Below, in pieces: positions 39,867 to 50,271 of a stretch of DNA of 64,000 nucleotides (positions are counted from its first letter, which is position 1; every line of letters starts with the position of its first letter). The position numbers and the translations under genes are program-made. The notes beneath the pieces were generated by a model. That model did not search any database. It was not told where the DNA came from and saw only the letters and a program-made list of their open reading frames with translations. Source of the stretch: Phymatolithon calcareum (taxonomy: Eukaryota; Rhodophyta; Florideophyceae; Hapalidiales); assembly GCA_977006965.1 (NCBI GenBank), contig OZ345364.1:806001-870000 (forward strand), written 5' to 3'.

Positions 39867-40678
39867 TGAATGGCGAAAATGAGCCCACGAGAGAACCTGC
39901 ATCGCGTACTGCCGTTCACGATCACCGAGCTGGTAGCAACCATGGAGAGCGCAGGCTCTACGCACAGGAGTTGCAGATCGGTTTGGAACAAGATTTGTCG
40001 AAGATGAACCAGAACATGGAACAAATACTAAAGATGCAGAAGGGTCTTGCAAAGCAGTTGAAAGTTGTCAGCAGAACTCTCATTGGGTTTGGAAGTCCGG
40101 GAGGTGTGGAGCTGATATGCGGAACATGCAAGACCAACAAGGATGTAGTTGAACTACCTGTTCCAGGCCTAGTTGATGCTATGTCCGGGGCTGTCACGGC
40201 TGTTCCTATGATGCAAGTACTGTGCTGCATTACGACGGCTAGTTTCGCGTTGAAAACCATCAACGGGACTCAGCTATGCGCTGGCGATATCCTATCTGCG
40301 TTCTTTGGCTCACGATGTCTAGCAGAGCGGTAGCGGTTTTTCCATGCTTTTATTTGCGGTTAAGAACAACTTGAAGAGGCTCAAGTATGCAACCAGTGCC
40401 GGCCGCTTGAGCCCTCTTTTTATGAAGGAGGCTATGGTTGAGTCCCTTGGCTACATCAGGCGTAACACCTACGGTCAAGGGCGACGTCGGCAGCCGCAGG
40501 CACATGCGGACGGGGAGGCTACGAACAGAGCAGGCCAGGTGGGCTGTCATTCCAACGTAGCAATTCCCAAATGGCATACGGCACTGCAGTGTTCCAGCGA
40601 CGACTCTATCCGGATGAGAATAGAGACATCTTTCAGGAGGATAGAATTCCAGGAGCCACCGTCGTGCCGAAGAAGTAA
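39867..40678 (+). CDS. Unrecognised protein, coiled-coil N-terminus, reading frame disturbed
   Basis: From ATG 39867 (MNGENEPTREPASRT) the frame shows a likely coiled coil (LEQDLSKMNQNMEQILKMQKG), then ELICGTCKTNKDVVEL with a CxxC pair, ending at 40331. A second frame continues with LFAVKNNLKRLKYATSAGRL and FMKEAMVESLGYIRRN. A third ends YGTAVFQRRLYPDENRDIFQ at TAA 40676. The three pieces read like one protein broken by short introns or indels; GT..AG candidates exist but are very short. The combination is basic and DNA-associated in feel. I do not recognise the family, and transposon origin is possible. Confidence 0.45.
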
Positions 40679-40777
40679 GTCTGGTAGCAGGGCCAGCAGT
40701 AGGATCCTTCTGAAAGTTCTACAACACCGGCGTGGTCTCTGTCCGCGCGAGTGCCTGCAACACAGGCAACGCAAGAT

Positions 40778-41401
40778 ATGTCACGTACAGCATCGCACTC
40801 CGCTCCCCGGAGATCTCCCAACTCTTCCAACTCATCAGTAGACGTTCGGGAGGCAAAGCGACTCAGAACTACAGGTGGCACCCCGGCGGTTGCGCCTTTT
40901 GAAGCGAAGCCTCGAGCGATGGCCGCGGATACCAATCTACTGGAGACAGTCGAGCAGTGGAGACTTCAGACTGTGAAAAATGCTCGAACGCAACTCCTGG
41001 AATTCCTCAATGCAGGTCGCACGGACATGTGGGACTACTTGCACTTCAACTTTATGTTCCTGCGGGAGTTCATGGAGATGAATTTCGAGAAAATAGGCCA
41101 AACGCGGGGCTGGAGGGTCATCGAGCTTGCGAGGCTTCGTGGCTACGAGTACATTTTCGACGACAGGAGAGTCGAAACCGAGCTCAAGATACCGGAGGAT
41201 GTGCATGGCACGATATGGGACATCCAAGCTGGCGTTGCAGTTGACAAGCATAAGGCATTGGACATCTTCGACGGGAAGGAACTTACGACGCGTACACGAG
41301 TTGAAATAAAAGTTCACATCGCTGTCTGTCACGATGGTGTACAAGCGGGAAGTCCGATGAGATGCTGGAGAAGCTATGGGGGGATCAGGCGGGAGTACTG
41401 A
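40778..41401 (+). CDS. Unrecognised protein with acidic/aromatic core
   Basis: I chose ATG 40778 (MSRTASHSAPRRSPN). The N-terminal 50 residues are Ser/Arg-rich and disordered (SSNSSVDVREAKRLR). The rest is well ordered: TNLLETVEQWRLQTVKNART, MWDYLHFNFMFLREFMEMNF, RGYEYIFDDRRVETELKIP. It overlaps the next frame (41376-41903), which may be its continuation after a frameshift. No domain is recognised. Its gene order with 39867-40678 suggests the two belong together. Confidence 0.5.
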   Translation: MSRTASHSAPRRSPNSSNSSVDVREAKRLRTTGGTPAVAPFEAKPRAMAADTNLLETVEQWRLQTVKNARTQLLEFLNAGRTDMWDYLHFNFMFLREFMEMNFEKIGQTRGWRVIELARLRGYEYIFDDRRVETELKIPEDVHGTIWDIQAGVAVDKHKALDIFDGKELTTRTRVEIKVHIAVCHDGVQAGSPMRCWRSYGGIRREY

Positions 41402-41903
41402 AACACTGTTCTACGATGAGAAGGTTCCACTCAGTTTGCATGTTTTAGCGATGAATCTTCTCATAGAGGTCTACAAATTTCGCGATGCGGCGTCTCTACT
41501 CGCCATGTCAAGATCATCTATCAAGACTGTTCACATTTTTGCAATCGCACCCCGGGGTATGCTGCGGAAAAGTTTTGCTCTTGAACTGAGAGAAGTTGAA
41601 GAAGCTCCCTTGGGAAACGCGTTTCACGCAGAAGTGAAGCCCGATGAAGATTTAGTGACGCCACGCATGGAGCCTGCCAAGTCTGGCGGGAAGAAAAAGG
41701 TGACAGTTGCGTCAAACATGGCTGCGAAGATGACAATAACAGCGGAAAAGTACGAAGAGAAGATGAGAGGACCTCTACTCGATGAAAGAACAATTGGTGA
41801 ACGGTCTATGACTGAGGAATCGGGTCTGGGGGACAGCAGTGGTCTGGGAAGCCAGGTGACGGCGAATCCGCGAGATGTGAACCGCAGTTGGATCCTGGGA
41901 TAG
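41376..41903 (+). CDS. Unrecognised ORF, possible C-terminus of the preceding gene
   Basis: This 175-residue frame starts at an ATG inside the preceding ORF. It has a hydrophobic helix (SLHVLAMNLLIEVYKF), a Lys-rich middle (SGGKKKVTVASNMAAKM) and an acidic/Ser C-terminus (ERSMTEESGLGDSSGLG). A poly(A) signal lies 180 bases downstream. No domain is recognised. Confidence 0.45.
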   Translation: MGGSGGSTETLFYDEKVPLSLHVLAMNLLIEVYKFRDAASLLAMSRSSIKTVHIFAIAPRGMLRKSFALELREVEEAPLGNAFHAEVKPDEDLVTPRMEPAKSGGKKKVTVASNMAAKMTITAEKYEEKMRGPLLDERTIGERSMTEESGLGDSSGLGSQVTANPRDVNRSWILG

Positions 41904-41935
41904 CTTGAGCAAGGCTGAATGGACGAAGAGTACTA

Positions 41936-42035
41936 GTGCGATGTGGATAACGAATTGAATAGTTGGGCGACCGGTAAAGTAGTTGCAACTACTGTATTCG
42001 TCACCCAACTTTTCAATCTAGCATCCACATCGCAC
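41936..42035. mobile_element. 100-bp hairpin MITE
   Basis: The whole element is one imperfect palindrome. It starts GTGCGATGTGGAT and ends with the inverse; the centre is the perfect palindrome GTAGTTGCAACTAC. Flanks GAGTACTA (41928-41935) and GAGTACAT (42036-42043) share 6 of 8 bases, so an 8-bp duplication (hAT type) is possible. It lies between the stop codon and poly(A) signal of the preceding ORF. Confidence 0.8.
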
Positions 42036-42083
42036 GAGTACATAATGATGTAATTTCTGCTAAGAGGCTGAGCTTGATCATGA

Positions 42084-42089
42084 AATAAA
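42084..42089 (+). terminator. Poly(A) signal after the 39.9-41.9 kb cluster
   Basis: AATAAA about 180 bases after the 41376-41903 ORF; the likely transcript end. Confidence 0.5.
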
Positions 42090-42733
42090 TTGTTCTTTCC
42101 TACGTTGCTATTTATTACACTGTAGCCTACATCATTGTAGATATGTCACATGTCACACGGTACGGTGGTGATTTGCAGCTTCAAGAGCTCATTCGTCTTG
42201 AAAATCACGACCGTGCTTTTCGTGAGCTTATTGGATCGAAGCACAATAGCAGGAAATAAACTAGGGAGACATCCTGGAATGCATCGCATCGAATGAATAG
42301 TGCTCCCGCCTGAATCAATTCTTTCCCACGCTAAACTGAACGATGGTTTCTCAGAGCCATTCAACATCGCTTGTGGCTGACACTGCAGCCTACAAAACAT
42401 ACTAGAGCTTGACTCTTGTTTCAAAATGAAGTCATCTTCCCAAGATCCGTCGTGCCAGGCTGTGGTACTCTGATGCAAACATGATATTTGCGACACATTC
42501 GTAAAGTGCGGATAGCTGTAGCCGAGGAGAATATTTCTGGAATTGGAATGAAGCACGTCAACTCCAAGGACTTGTACAGCGAGAAGCTGAGTGCGGGCAG
42601 AATTTGCCTTTTCACGGTATACGGACGAAACGCTGGTTGTCGCATCCAATTCAATTGCTCGACAAAGATAAGCGTAGGAGTTAAACAGAAGTTCTAGTCG
42701 GGCGCATTTTTGAATGTGAAGGAACCTTATGTG

Positions 42734-43611
42734 CTACTCAGAAGGGAAAGCAAAGCATTGAATGGTAGGGTCTTGCAGCAAGCTCAGCGCCAGAGACTGA
42801 AATTCTTCTAAAGTGTTATCAATAGAGGGAGCTTTCAAAACAATCTGAACGACAGTATTTCCCCTTGCCAATCCGTGAATCCTGCGTCCCAGTTCACTCC
42901 CGTATGCTTGGAGGACTTTTTCGGCGCGTAAGCGAAGGAAAATTTTGGACCTTGATACAGAGTTTGCATCGACTGTCCGAAAATGGTTGTGAAGCGATAC
43001 ACGCTCGCTTTGAAGCAATCGTCGTGACTCACGCACTTGTACTTCCAGCCTAGTCCTGCGTATGTTTCTCGAAGATAATGAAATTCTTCCGGGCATCTAG
43101 AGTGAGACACGATTGGTATCTGTTGATGCGAACCCAGGGTGGCGAGATTTGTTTGAGATCGCGTCTGGTTCCCCTGTGAAGGCAATGCTGAAGACGGAAA
43201 ATCATGACACTCTGGATCATTTCGCTCCTCAGGTTCTTGTGCCTTTACAGCTTGATTTGCTGTCGGAGGTGGAATTGGAGGCATAATAGGCAAATCAAGT
43301 AGAACTTTCCGCCCGGGGCATGCGCAGCAGTTGGGGTTTGATGTGGTCGCGGTGAGTTGGTTCTGATGAGGTGGTTCTGTGCACGAGCGAAGGTTGCAGG
43401 TAGTGTACAACTCGGACATTCGCGATCTGAGAAAACAAACTCTGAAGCACAGCAGTCTGTTTGGAGAAAATATCATAAATCGCAAAGTACTATTGAGCTG
43501 TCTGTACGTCACCGTGGAATAACCAGTTGGCCATTCCAAAATGCTCTTGGCCCTGTAGAATAACCAACTGGCCATACTTAAACTCACGGAGGGGCACGGA
43601 AACGTGTCCAT
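42734..43611 (-). CDS. Unrecognised minus-strand ORFs
   Basis: Two overlapping minus-strand frames exist. 42835-43611 contains a Pro-rich stretch (LPIMPPIPPPTANQAVK) and CPEEFHYLRETYAGLGWKYK. 42734-43096 has a more regular protein look (FLRLRAEKVLQAYG, GNTVVQIVLKAPS, FQSLALSLLQDP). They may be one frameshifted gene. It is divergent from the Tnp2-like gene next door and could be a second gene of that transposon. Confidence 0.35.
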
Positions 43612-43778
43612 GACAAAAACAAAAGCCCGTAATCATGTCATGGAAGAAGCTAATTCAACTCTGCACCTATGAACGCACGTTCGTTGAAGAGATGCGAGAC
43701 AATGCACACCGCACAACATCTCCCTGGAGATTTTAAGCCCGTGATATCGTTTTTCGTAATACGAATCTTACCACCGAC

Positions 43779-46700
43779 ATGTATCCAGCACCGCGGAAGA
43801 AGCGCCGTAGTCGATACCGTTTCGAGGAAGCTCGAGGGATCGTTCCTCAAGATCCCGGATATGCGAACCTCACTACAGATGGTCAAGCAACGTCAGTCCC
43901 GTATCCAAATCTCAGTTATCCAAATCATTTATGCAATGAGGTAGAGACCAAAGTCTTGCTATCTCAAGTACAAACCAGCCATGACGACGGCCTCGACAAG
44001 GAGAACAGTACCATGAGTATTATCGATATGACGCAAGCTAATATGCATGTCCCTGCTGTTAGCCCGCCAATCTCATTTGCCGATGAACCAATTGACCAGG
44101 GTTCGGAAAATAGTTTCAGCGATTCAGATCTAATAATGGTGTTAAGTGATACGGCACCAAAGCGCATTCTCGTTCCAAACGACGTTGAAGATATCGAAAC
44201 GGGTGTTGTATCTATATCCTCGCTTGTTATCGACAGTTGGCGCGTGCTTTGGGGCCTGATAGTGACAAACGGGACCTTAAGGCAAGCGATACCAGTTGAT
44301 GCGATGGAGAGCGGATACTTTGCGACGGCTATCGGAGAATGAATTATTGCACTTCTTTCCGGGTCAACGGATTGACTCTCTACCACACTACAGCACGCTT
44401 TTTAAGAGGTACAAGCCAATGCTGTACGGAAGACTAGCTGTTCGTGGAACCCAGTCCATGGAAAAAGTAGCTATTCGAAAGGCTGGGGCTCGAGCCAGAA
44501 CTCATTCCGAGAGCGGAGACCGTCTTGCTCCGGTGTACACCGTCCTCCCAAGCGAATATGCTAGGGCAGACGTTGCATGCTACGCCGTTTTCAGTCTCCT
44601 GTGTAGTACCAGCCTTGGCCGAGCAAGAGCGCAAGACGATTGTATTTATCTATGGCCGTTGGTTTGTGCGCGGCCCTGGTTCTATGGTCCATGTACCTAT
44701 ATGTCTGTTGATGACAGCTCAGAGGTGGCCACACATAAACCATTTGCCGAGACAGGGGATATCATTGCGATAGAGCTATTGGGATCTAGACCTTTGGAGC
44801 TAGAAGTACGAGAGCATTTCGAGAAATGTCGCGTGCAGGACGAAAGAGCGATTTTACAAGGACTCGTCCGCCATGTATGGACGGTTCATCATTCTCGCCG
44901 CAAGGAAGGCACTATGTTTTCTCGTGAAATTCATAGTCATCTCATTCCCAGGGAGAAGGACACCCTCAACAAGCTAATTTTCTCCGACTACCAATCTCCG
45001 TCCGACATCGGAGAGTGTGAAATCCCTGAACTTAACCAAGATATGAGGCACAGCGATATTGAACCGGACAATGATGACATCGACCCATATAGTGCTCCGA
45101 GCCGCCGTAGGATGAAAGCCTCTCCCGCCGTCGCAGAAGCAATACGAAGACGTAAGGGGACGCAACAGGTACAGCGACTACGCGTGGAAGAGGCTTGGAT
45201 TGGATGGAAGAAACCTTTGATAAAGCCGGAAGATGTTGTTGCACTACTTTCACCACTCCCAGAAGACGATGAAACTACAGAACCAGTTTCTTGCGCATCT
45301 CGTTCACCGATACGTCTCTGCGTCGTGCAGCGTTTCTGGACAGAACAAGAAGAGCGCGACAGGCACGTGTTCTGGATCCCAGATCATGCCAACGTGCGAG
45401 GTGTGTCTGCCCAAGGAGCCTCAGAGCCCTGGTTCTCAGCTCTGGGTGGGGCTGAGCCACATCTCTACCTAGAAGTCCGGCGCATCGTTCTCGTGTCCAG
45501 TCCATCCAGGCGCCGAGGATATAAGAAATTTCAACCCGTTAGGAGTTTTGGAAATCTCGAATCGAGAGAGCGGTACTTCATCTACCGCTTCCTTCTCTTT
45601 TGGGACGGGTTCGAAATGACCAGCGGGAAGTCGGCATCAGGGGAAGGTTTCTACATGATTTGTTTAAACCTTCCTTCCAAAGCTCGCTTGTCGTCCAATG
45701 CTGTTCGTATTATCAGCCTTACGCCGCCGGGAATAAAGAGTGATGTCGTATTCAATAATATTTAAGAAGACATTCTGAAAGGGATGTCTGAAGTCTTCGC
45801 GGACTACGACGCAAACGGTCTCCCATTCGAATCTTCCTCGATTTAGTTGGCTTTAACGGAAATACACCGGCTATCAATGCATCTCTCGACGTCCTAGGCC
45901 ATACTGCAGGTGCGTGCTGCCACTTGTGCAGATTTGTGAGGCGTTCGTCGACAAAAGTCGGAAGTCGTTTTGCTCATCAGACATCAGCGGGTTTGTCCTC
46001 GTCGTGCGGTCGAACGTTTTATCAGCATCGAGCAATACTGGATAGTAACCCCAAGGCGGAAACGTGCAGACTCCTCAGCATATCTTCCCCCGATCTCGTT
46101 AAACCCCTACCAATTTATGATCTTAGGGCCAAGATGCTTGCACTAATACCTTCTATCCCTATCACAGACCGGGGAGCTCCTGTGGTGAGCGGACATCTGG
46201 ATCCATGCCGTTCATGTCTCATTGGGCCTGACCATTTGCGAACGGGCCACTTTCGTGACTGTGTCAACGCGGCGTTCAGGCTTCTGCCCACCAAAGAGCA
46301 CAGAAAGTCTGTAGAGTTTTTCATGATCACTCTTCTATCTGAGTGTAATCTACCCACTCAAAATCGCTTGTTCGACATAGAAAAGAAGTCCCTATTCGCT
46401 ATGTCCATGACTGAACTGTACGCATTATCCGTCGTTGCTCATGTGTCTTTCATCAGAGGGTGTCTTACTGATGATTCACGTTCACAGCAATCAATGCTGT
46501 CCGGCAAATGTCACAGAGCTATTTCAGGGGTCAAATCATGCTCCTCTCTTCTATCCCATCTTTGGGACACGGATTTTATACCTCGTGGAAACTTCGCGAT
46601 GGGACTTTCTCTAATCCGGGCCCAAAATCTGACACGCGACCACATTGAAAGAATTCAAGATCTTTGCACTCTGTCCGATACAGATATTCTCGCTCATATA

Positions 46701-47518
46701 ACGCCAGAACAAGCCATCAACGAAAGGCTCAGCTGAGCAAAGTGCATCGTGAATGTTTGGTTGCAATCAAAGCTATAGATAAACCTAACGTCGATTATGG
46801 GAACTTTCTAACTCAACTCTGCCAATGATCGGACATGTTTCACGCATCGGTGAACTCGTTCTTGAAAAAGCCCACCAAACACTGAAACGTGCGATCAAGC
46901 AGTCAAATAACAAGGACGTGCAAATTCAGTCTGTTCTAAGTGCCATCTTCAATGATTGGCAGGCTCGACTAGCAATGAATGTTTCTGGAGCAATGGAAAG
47001 AAATCCTACCTCTATTCGTGGCTGTTTTCGACTATTGGCTACACGCGAGTCTTTGGAACTGATTTCAGGACGTGCAACCCCAGCGCATGCTGCACTTTTA
47101 CTTCGAGTCCTGGGGCCCGACTGCTGCGTACCGGCACCTCTTGATTCACATCGTAAATCAGTTATCTCACCCAGAGCTAGCTGCTCAGGATCTCTGGAGT
47201 GGACATTGCATGGTAACAAAGAGCACGTTACGGAGCATAGTCTCGTGTCCACGGAAGCACGATGCTCGGCTTTTGATGTGTTTTCGGCTTTATGCAAGCG
47301 CATCAGTGGTGCTCCAACTTTGACTTTCGGAGATCGCATGAAGTCTACATATTCTAATGGGCTTCCTGGGCTCGAAGCCCGCTTGTGCGATGTACTCTGC
47401 ATTCAGCGCTTCAACTACCAAGACTGGAAACACAGTACCCTTTTGCATCCCAGTTACACGGTTCCTAATCGTCGCATCACGACGCACAGCGCACCGGTAC
47501 GCTCTACTGGCGCGTAAG
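43779..47518 (+). pseudogene. Tnp2/CACTA-like transposase, multiply frameshifted
   Basis: The pieces are 43779-44342 (N-terminus, disordered), 44296-45765, 45830-46738 and 46733-47518. The core reads FIYRFLLFWDGFEMTSGKSA, GFYMICLNLPSKARLSS, IISLTPPGIKSDVVFNN, then stop TAA at 45763, EDILKGMSEVFADYDANG, a -1 shift, and RIFLDLVGFNGNTPAI..LDVLGHTAGACCHLCRF. FWDxF, GxTPA and the GH..C.LC motif match Tnp2-type (CACTA/EnSpm-related) transposases. The usual Asp in GDTPA is Asn here. Later frames give IGHVSRIGELVLEKAHQTLKR. The gene is dead. No terminal repeats were located. Confidence 0.65.
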
Positions 47519-48474
47519 CGCATTCTTTTCTAGAGCCAATAGTGCCGGCGTTCAGAAGTTCTGGGCAGCGGTGTACCATTGCGACATTCTATCACGGACA
47601 CAAGACACGAGCGGGATGTTAACGGGACCTCAATACGTCATCAAGAACCCATTTTCATTTTTACGAATGGAAAGTAGAATTCGTGTAGCAGCAAATATAC
47701 CTCTTTGTGCAAATAGCGCATGTGTACCATCAGCGTCCGTATGTAGAATGGTGCATAGTTCTATGTGCAATCCATCGAAAGGAACGCCCATTCATCGTAC
47801 TTTCTGTGAAAGAGGGGTATCCCACACGACAGGGATAACCCGCATTCCATTCAAAACGTCCAATAGATGTCCATAACTCGCTTGAAGACCCTTCTCTTGC
47901 TAATTCTTTCGTACTTATTTCATATTACAACAGGGACCGTCACATCTTCAATTAAGGACTTAAAAAATTTAACGCTGTCCTTCTCTTGTATTTCTCTTTT
48001 CAGGCTACCACTTATTCCAGTGCCAATGCATGACACCATCTTCCCTCCTCCCAGATTTCATCCAGATGCGGATACAGAATGCATGCCATCATGCATGGAA
48101 AAACTGTTTGATTTACTGACCACAACAGCTGTCCAGCTCATACAATATGGGCATATGGTCATTCCCGCATTACCAGTCGATCAGTTTTCCACGTGCTTTT
48201 TTGTCATTTGTCAATAGTACCCGTACTGTGTATTATATACTGTGCTGCTCTACGCAACAGTGGTCCAGTACATGTGCGACTGACTGTACATGAACTGGCT
48301 CTCGATTACTTTTCATGTAGTCCGGAAGAAACTGCCATATGTGGCGTTCCGTGTTCATGGTTCTACATCTGGATTTGTAAATAAAGCGCATACACCCGGA
48401 TTCAAAACCAAGAACACAGTACGCCACCTGTTTCATACGACAGAGCACTACGCAATCTTTCGAGCCCCGCCAAC
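47519..48474. other. Probable transposon remainder, no defined gene
   Basis: A frame at 47571-47876 may be the degraded transposase C-terminus. A frame at 47867-48217 has a hydrophobic N-terminus (LLLILSYLFHITTG) but no family. Nothing firm. Confidence 0.35.
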
Positions 48475-49140
48475 GTGCCTAGTGCAAACGCTGCTGAGCC
48501 CAAAAGAACACGAGATACGCGTTTCCACGAGTCTCTCAGACTGATCTCAACGTTGCGCGAGCGTGAGGCGGTAAGCGATCAGGTACAAGGGAATCTTCTG
48601 CCCTACTCCAACCCCGGCGATCGCATCATGACTACGCCGAAATGGACAGCTGTTCATGTTACAGTCGTGCAACTGCACGAGGTGAGCATTCGCACTGAAG
48701 TCTGGGTGCTCCCAAGTGCACCTTCCACTGTTGTGAACGCGAATGACCAATTGCGCCCCCGCCCAAGTTCTTCACGCTCTCCTGCCACTGCTCCCCCAGC
48801 TCAGCATGGAGATTGTCCTGGTGTATCCCTCCGACAAACTACTCCCACGGAAGATGGGCAAGAACAAGAGACGGTTTCTGGCCCGCCTACTGCTCCCCAG
48901 GTACCTAATCTTCCATCGATCCTCTCCACCTCCCGTCGCCGTCTAGTGCATCACAGAGAACGCACGTTACAAGCAGGCGTATCTTTCGCGAAGACTAAAC
49001 ACTGCCAACGCCATAATGCAAGTCTTTTCAATGCAAATGATACATCTCAAACTCCTGCCTTCCTCGTTCAAGTATATCCTCTCCGTCACATTTGGTCTGC
49101 AGTATGCAGACATTGCTCCTACAGCCCATTTTCGAAATAA
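48475..49140 (+). CDS. Unrecognised Pro/Ser/Thr-rich ORF
   Basis: This 221-residue frame opens at a GTG; an ATG is available in GDRIMTTPKWTAV. A structured part (WTAVHVTVVQLHEVSIRTE) is followed by a low-complexity Pro/Ser/Thr region and a Cys/His-containing end (CRHCSYSPF). It could be an accessory gene of the Tnp2-like transposon or a chance frame. Confidence 0.3.
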   Translation: MPSANAAEPKRTRDTRFHESLRLISTLREREAVSDQVQGNLLPYSNPGDRIMTTPKWTAVHVTVVQLHEVSIRTEVWVLPSAPSTVVNANDQLRPRPSSSRSPATAPPAQHGDCPGVSLRQTTPTEDGQEQETVSGPPTAPQVPNLPSILSTSRRRLVHHRERTLQAGVSFAKTKHCQRHNASLFNANDTSQTPAFLVQVYPLRHIWSAVCRHCSYSPFSK

Positions 49141-50271
49141 TATCCGACCTCTCAAATGAATCAATCCACTGGTCGGTTCGAGTATACTTACGTCCCGACC
49201 AAATATCCGAATATTCGAAAGACGATAGTTTTACCCACATCAATTAAATTCGGAAGAATCCTTCAAACTATCACTTCTAAACTTCTAAACGGGCGCACGA
49301 ATGACATTCCCGGAAGTCAGCACTCGAGTGTCGATGGAGCGCGCGGGATCCCGCTCCGTCCACGGATCGAAGCATGTGGTCTATCTGTCCGTGCCCATGG
49401 GACTGCTTTTGGACCTCTTCGGGGGCAATGCAGACACGTTTAATGTCTAATTTCTTGCACGCCCACAAACTGCGCACTTGATTATTTCTCATAATCCTAT
49501 TGGTTATCTTGCGGTGCCCTAGGATGATAATGACAGCGCAATTTTTGAAGCCCTTAAACAGCGTTCTTGACGGACTGAGGACGGCGCCGGCCCTCCTATC
49601 CAACGGCTTTTGGAGCGCGACATGCATCCCATTATTCTTTTGCGTTCTTCTGTGTTCTTGCGTTTACATTTTTCGTGGCATGTAGGTTGCTCGTAAATAC
49701 CTCTGTAGAGGTACAGAGAAGAGCTTTGGACATGCAAAGGATGGCAAAAGTTTACCAAAAATCTAAATAATTGTTTCTTCATTCCAAGATGCCATAAATT
49801 TGTAGGTGCTCAAGCAAGGTTTGCAATTAGACTATTTGCACGATTCTCCTGTCCGCTCCCCCCTGAAATATGCCTCCGTCACCACCATCGATGGTTGTCC
49901 ATCAAGTGACATCGTCAGTCTCTTTGCCGTCCAATGCCTCGGCGATGGTAATCTTGCACCTGGATTTGGTAAGGACCAAAAAACTGATTCAATACTATAC
50001 GAATGCTGCCCTCAACGAGTTGCCCATACGAGATCACAATGAATCTTCGATTGGTTTGTAGAAACTCATCTTCATCCCATCTTACCCGACTCTGTTAATG
50101 CTTTTAGTTCACAGACAAAGTGTTCATTTTACAAATTTGCTCAAGTTTGGAAATCCCACGATACATTCTTCGCAAGAAAACCACAAGAACACCGAGATTG
50201 CATCTTCGACAACTCTACCGTTCTCGTGAGTTACTACTACATAAATTCTACTCTACCCATGCACCGAAATC
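49141..50271. other. No recognised gene
   Basis: Possible further transposon or host noncoding sequence. Short frames at 49806-50042 lack features. No repeat or RNA seen. Confidence 0.4.

Noticed and set aside
42090-50271. CACTA-type terminal repeats for the Tnp2-like element
   Set aside because: CACTA strings near 39.7 and 42.1 kb have no inverted partner at the far side that I could find.
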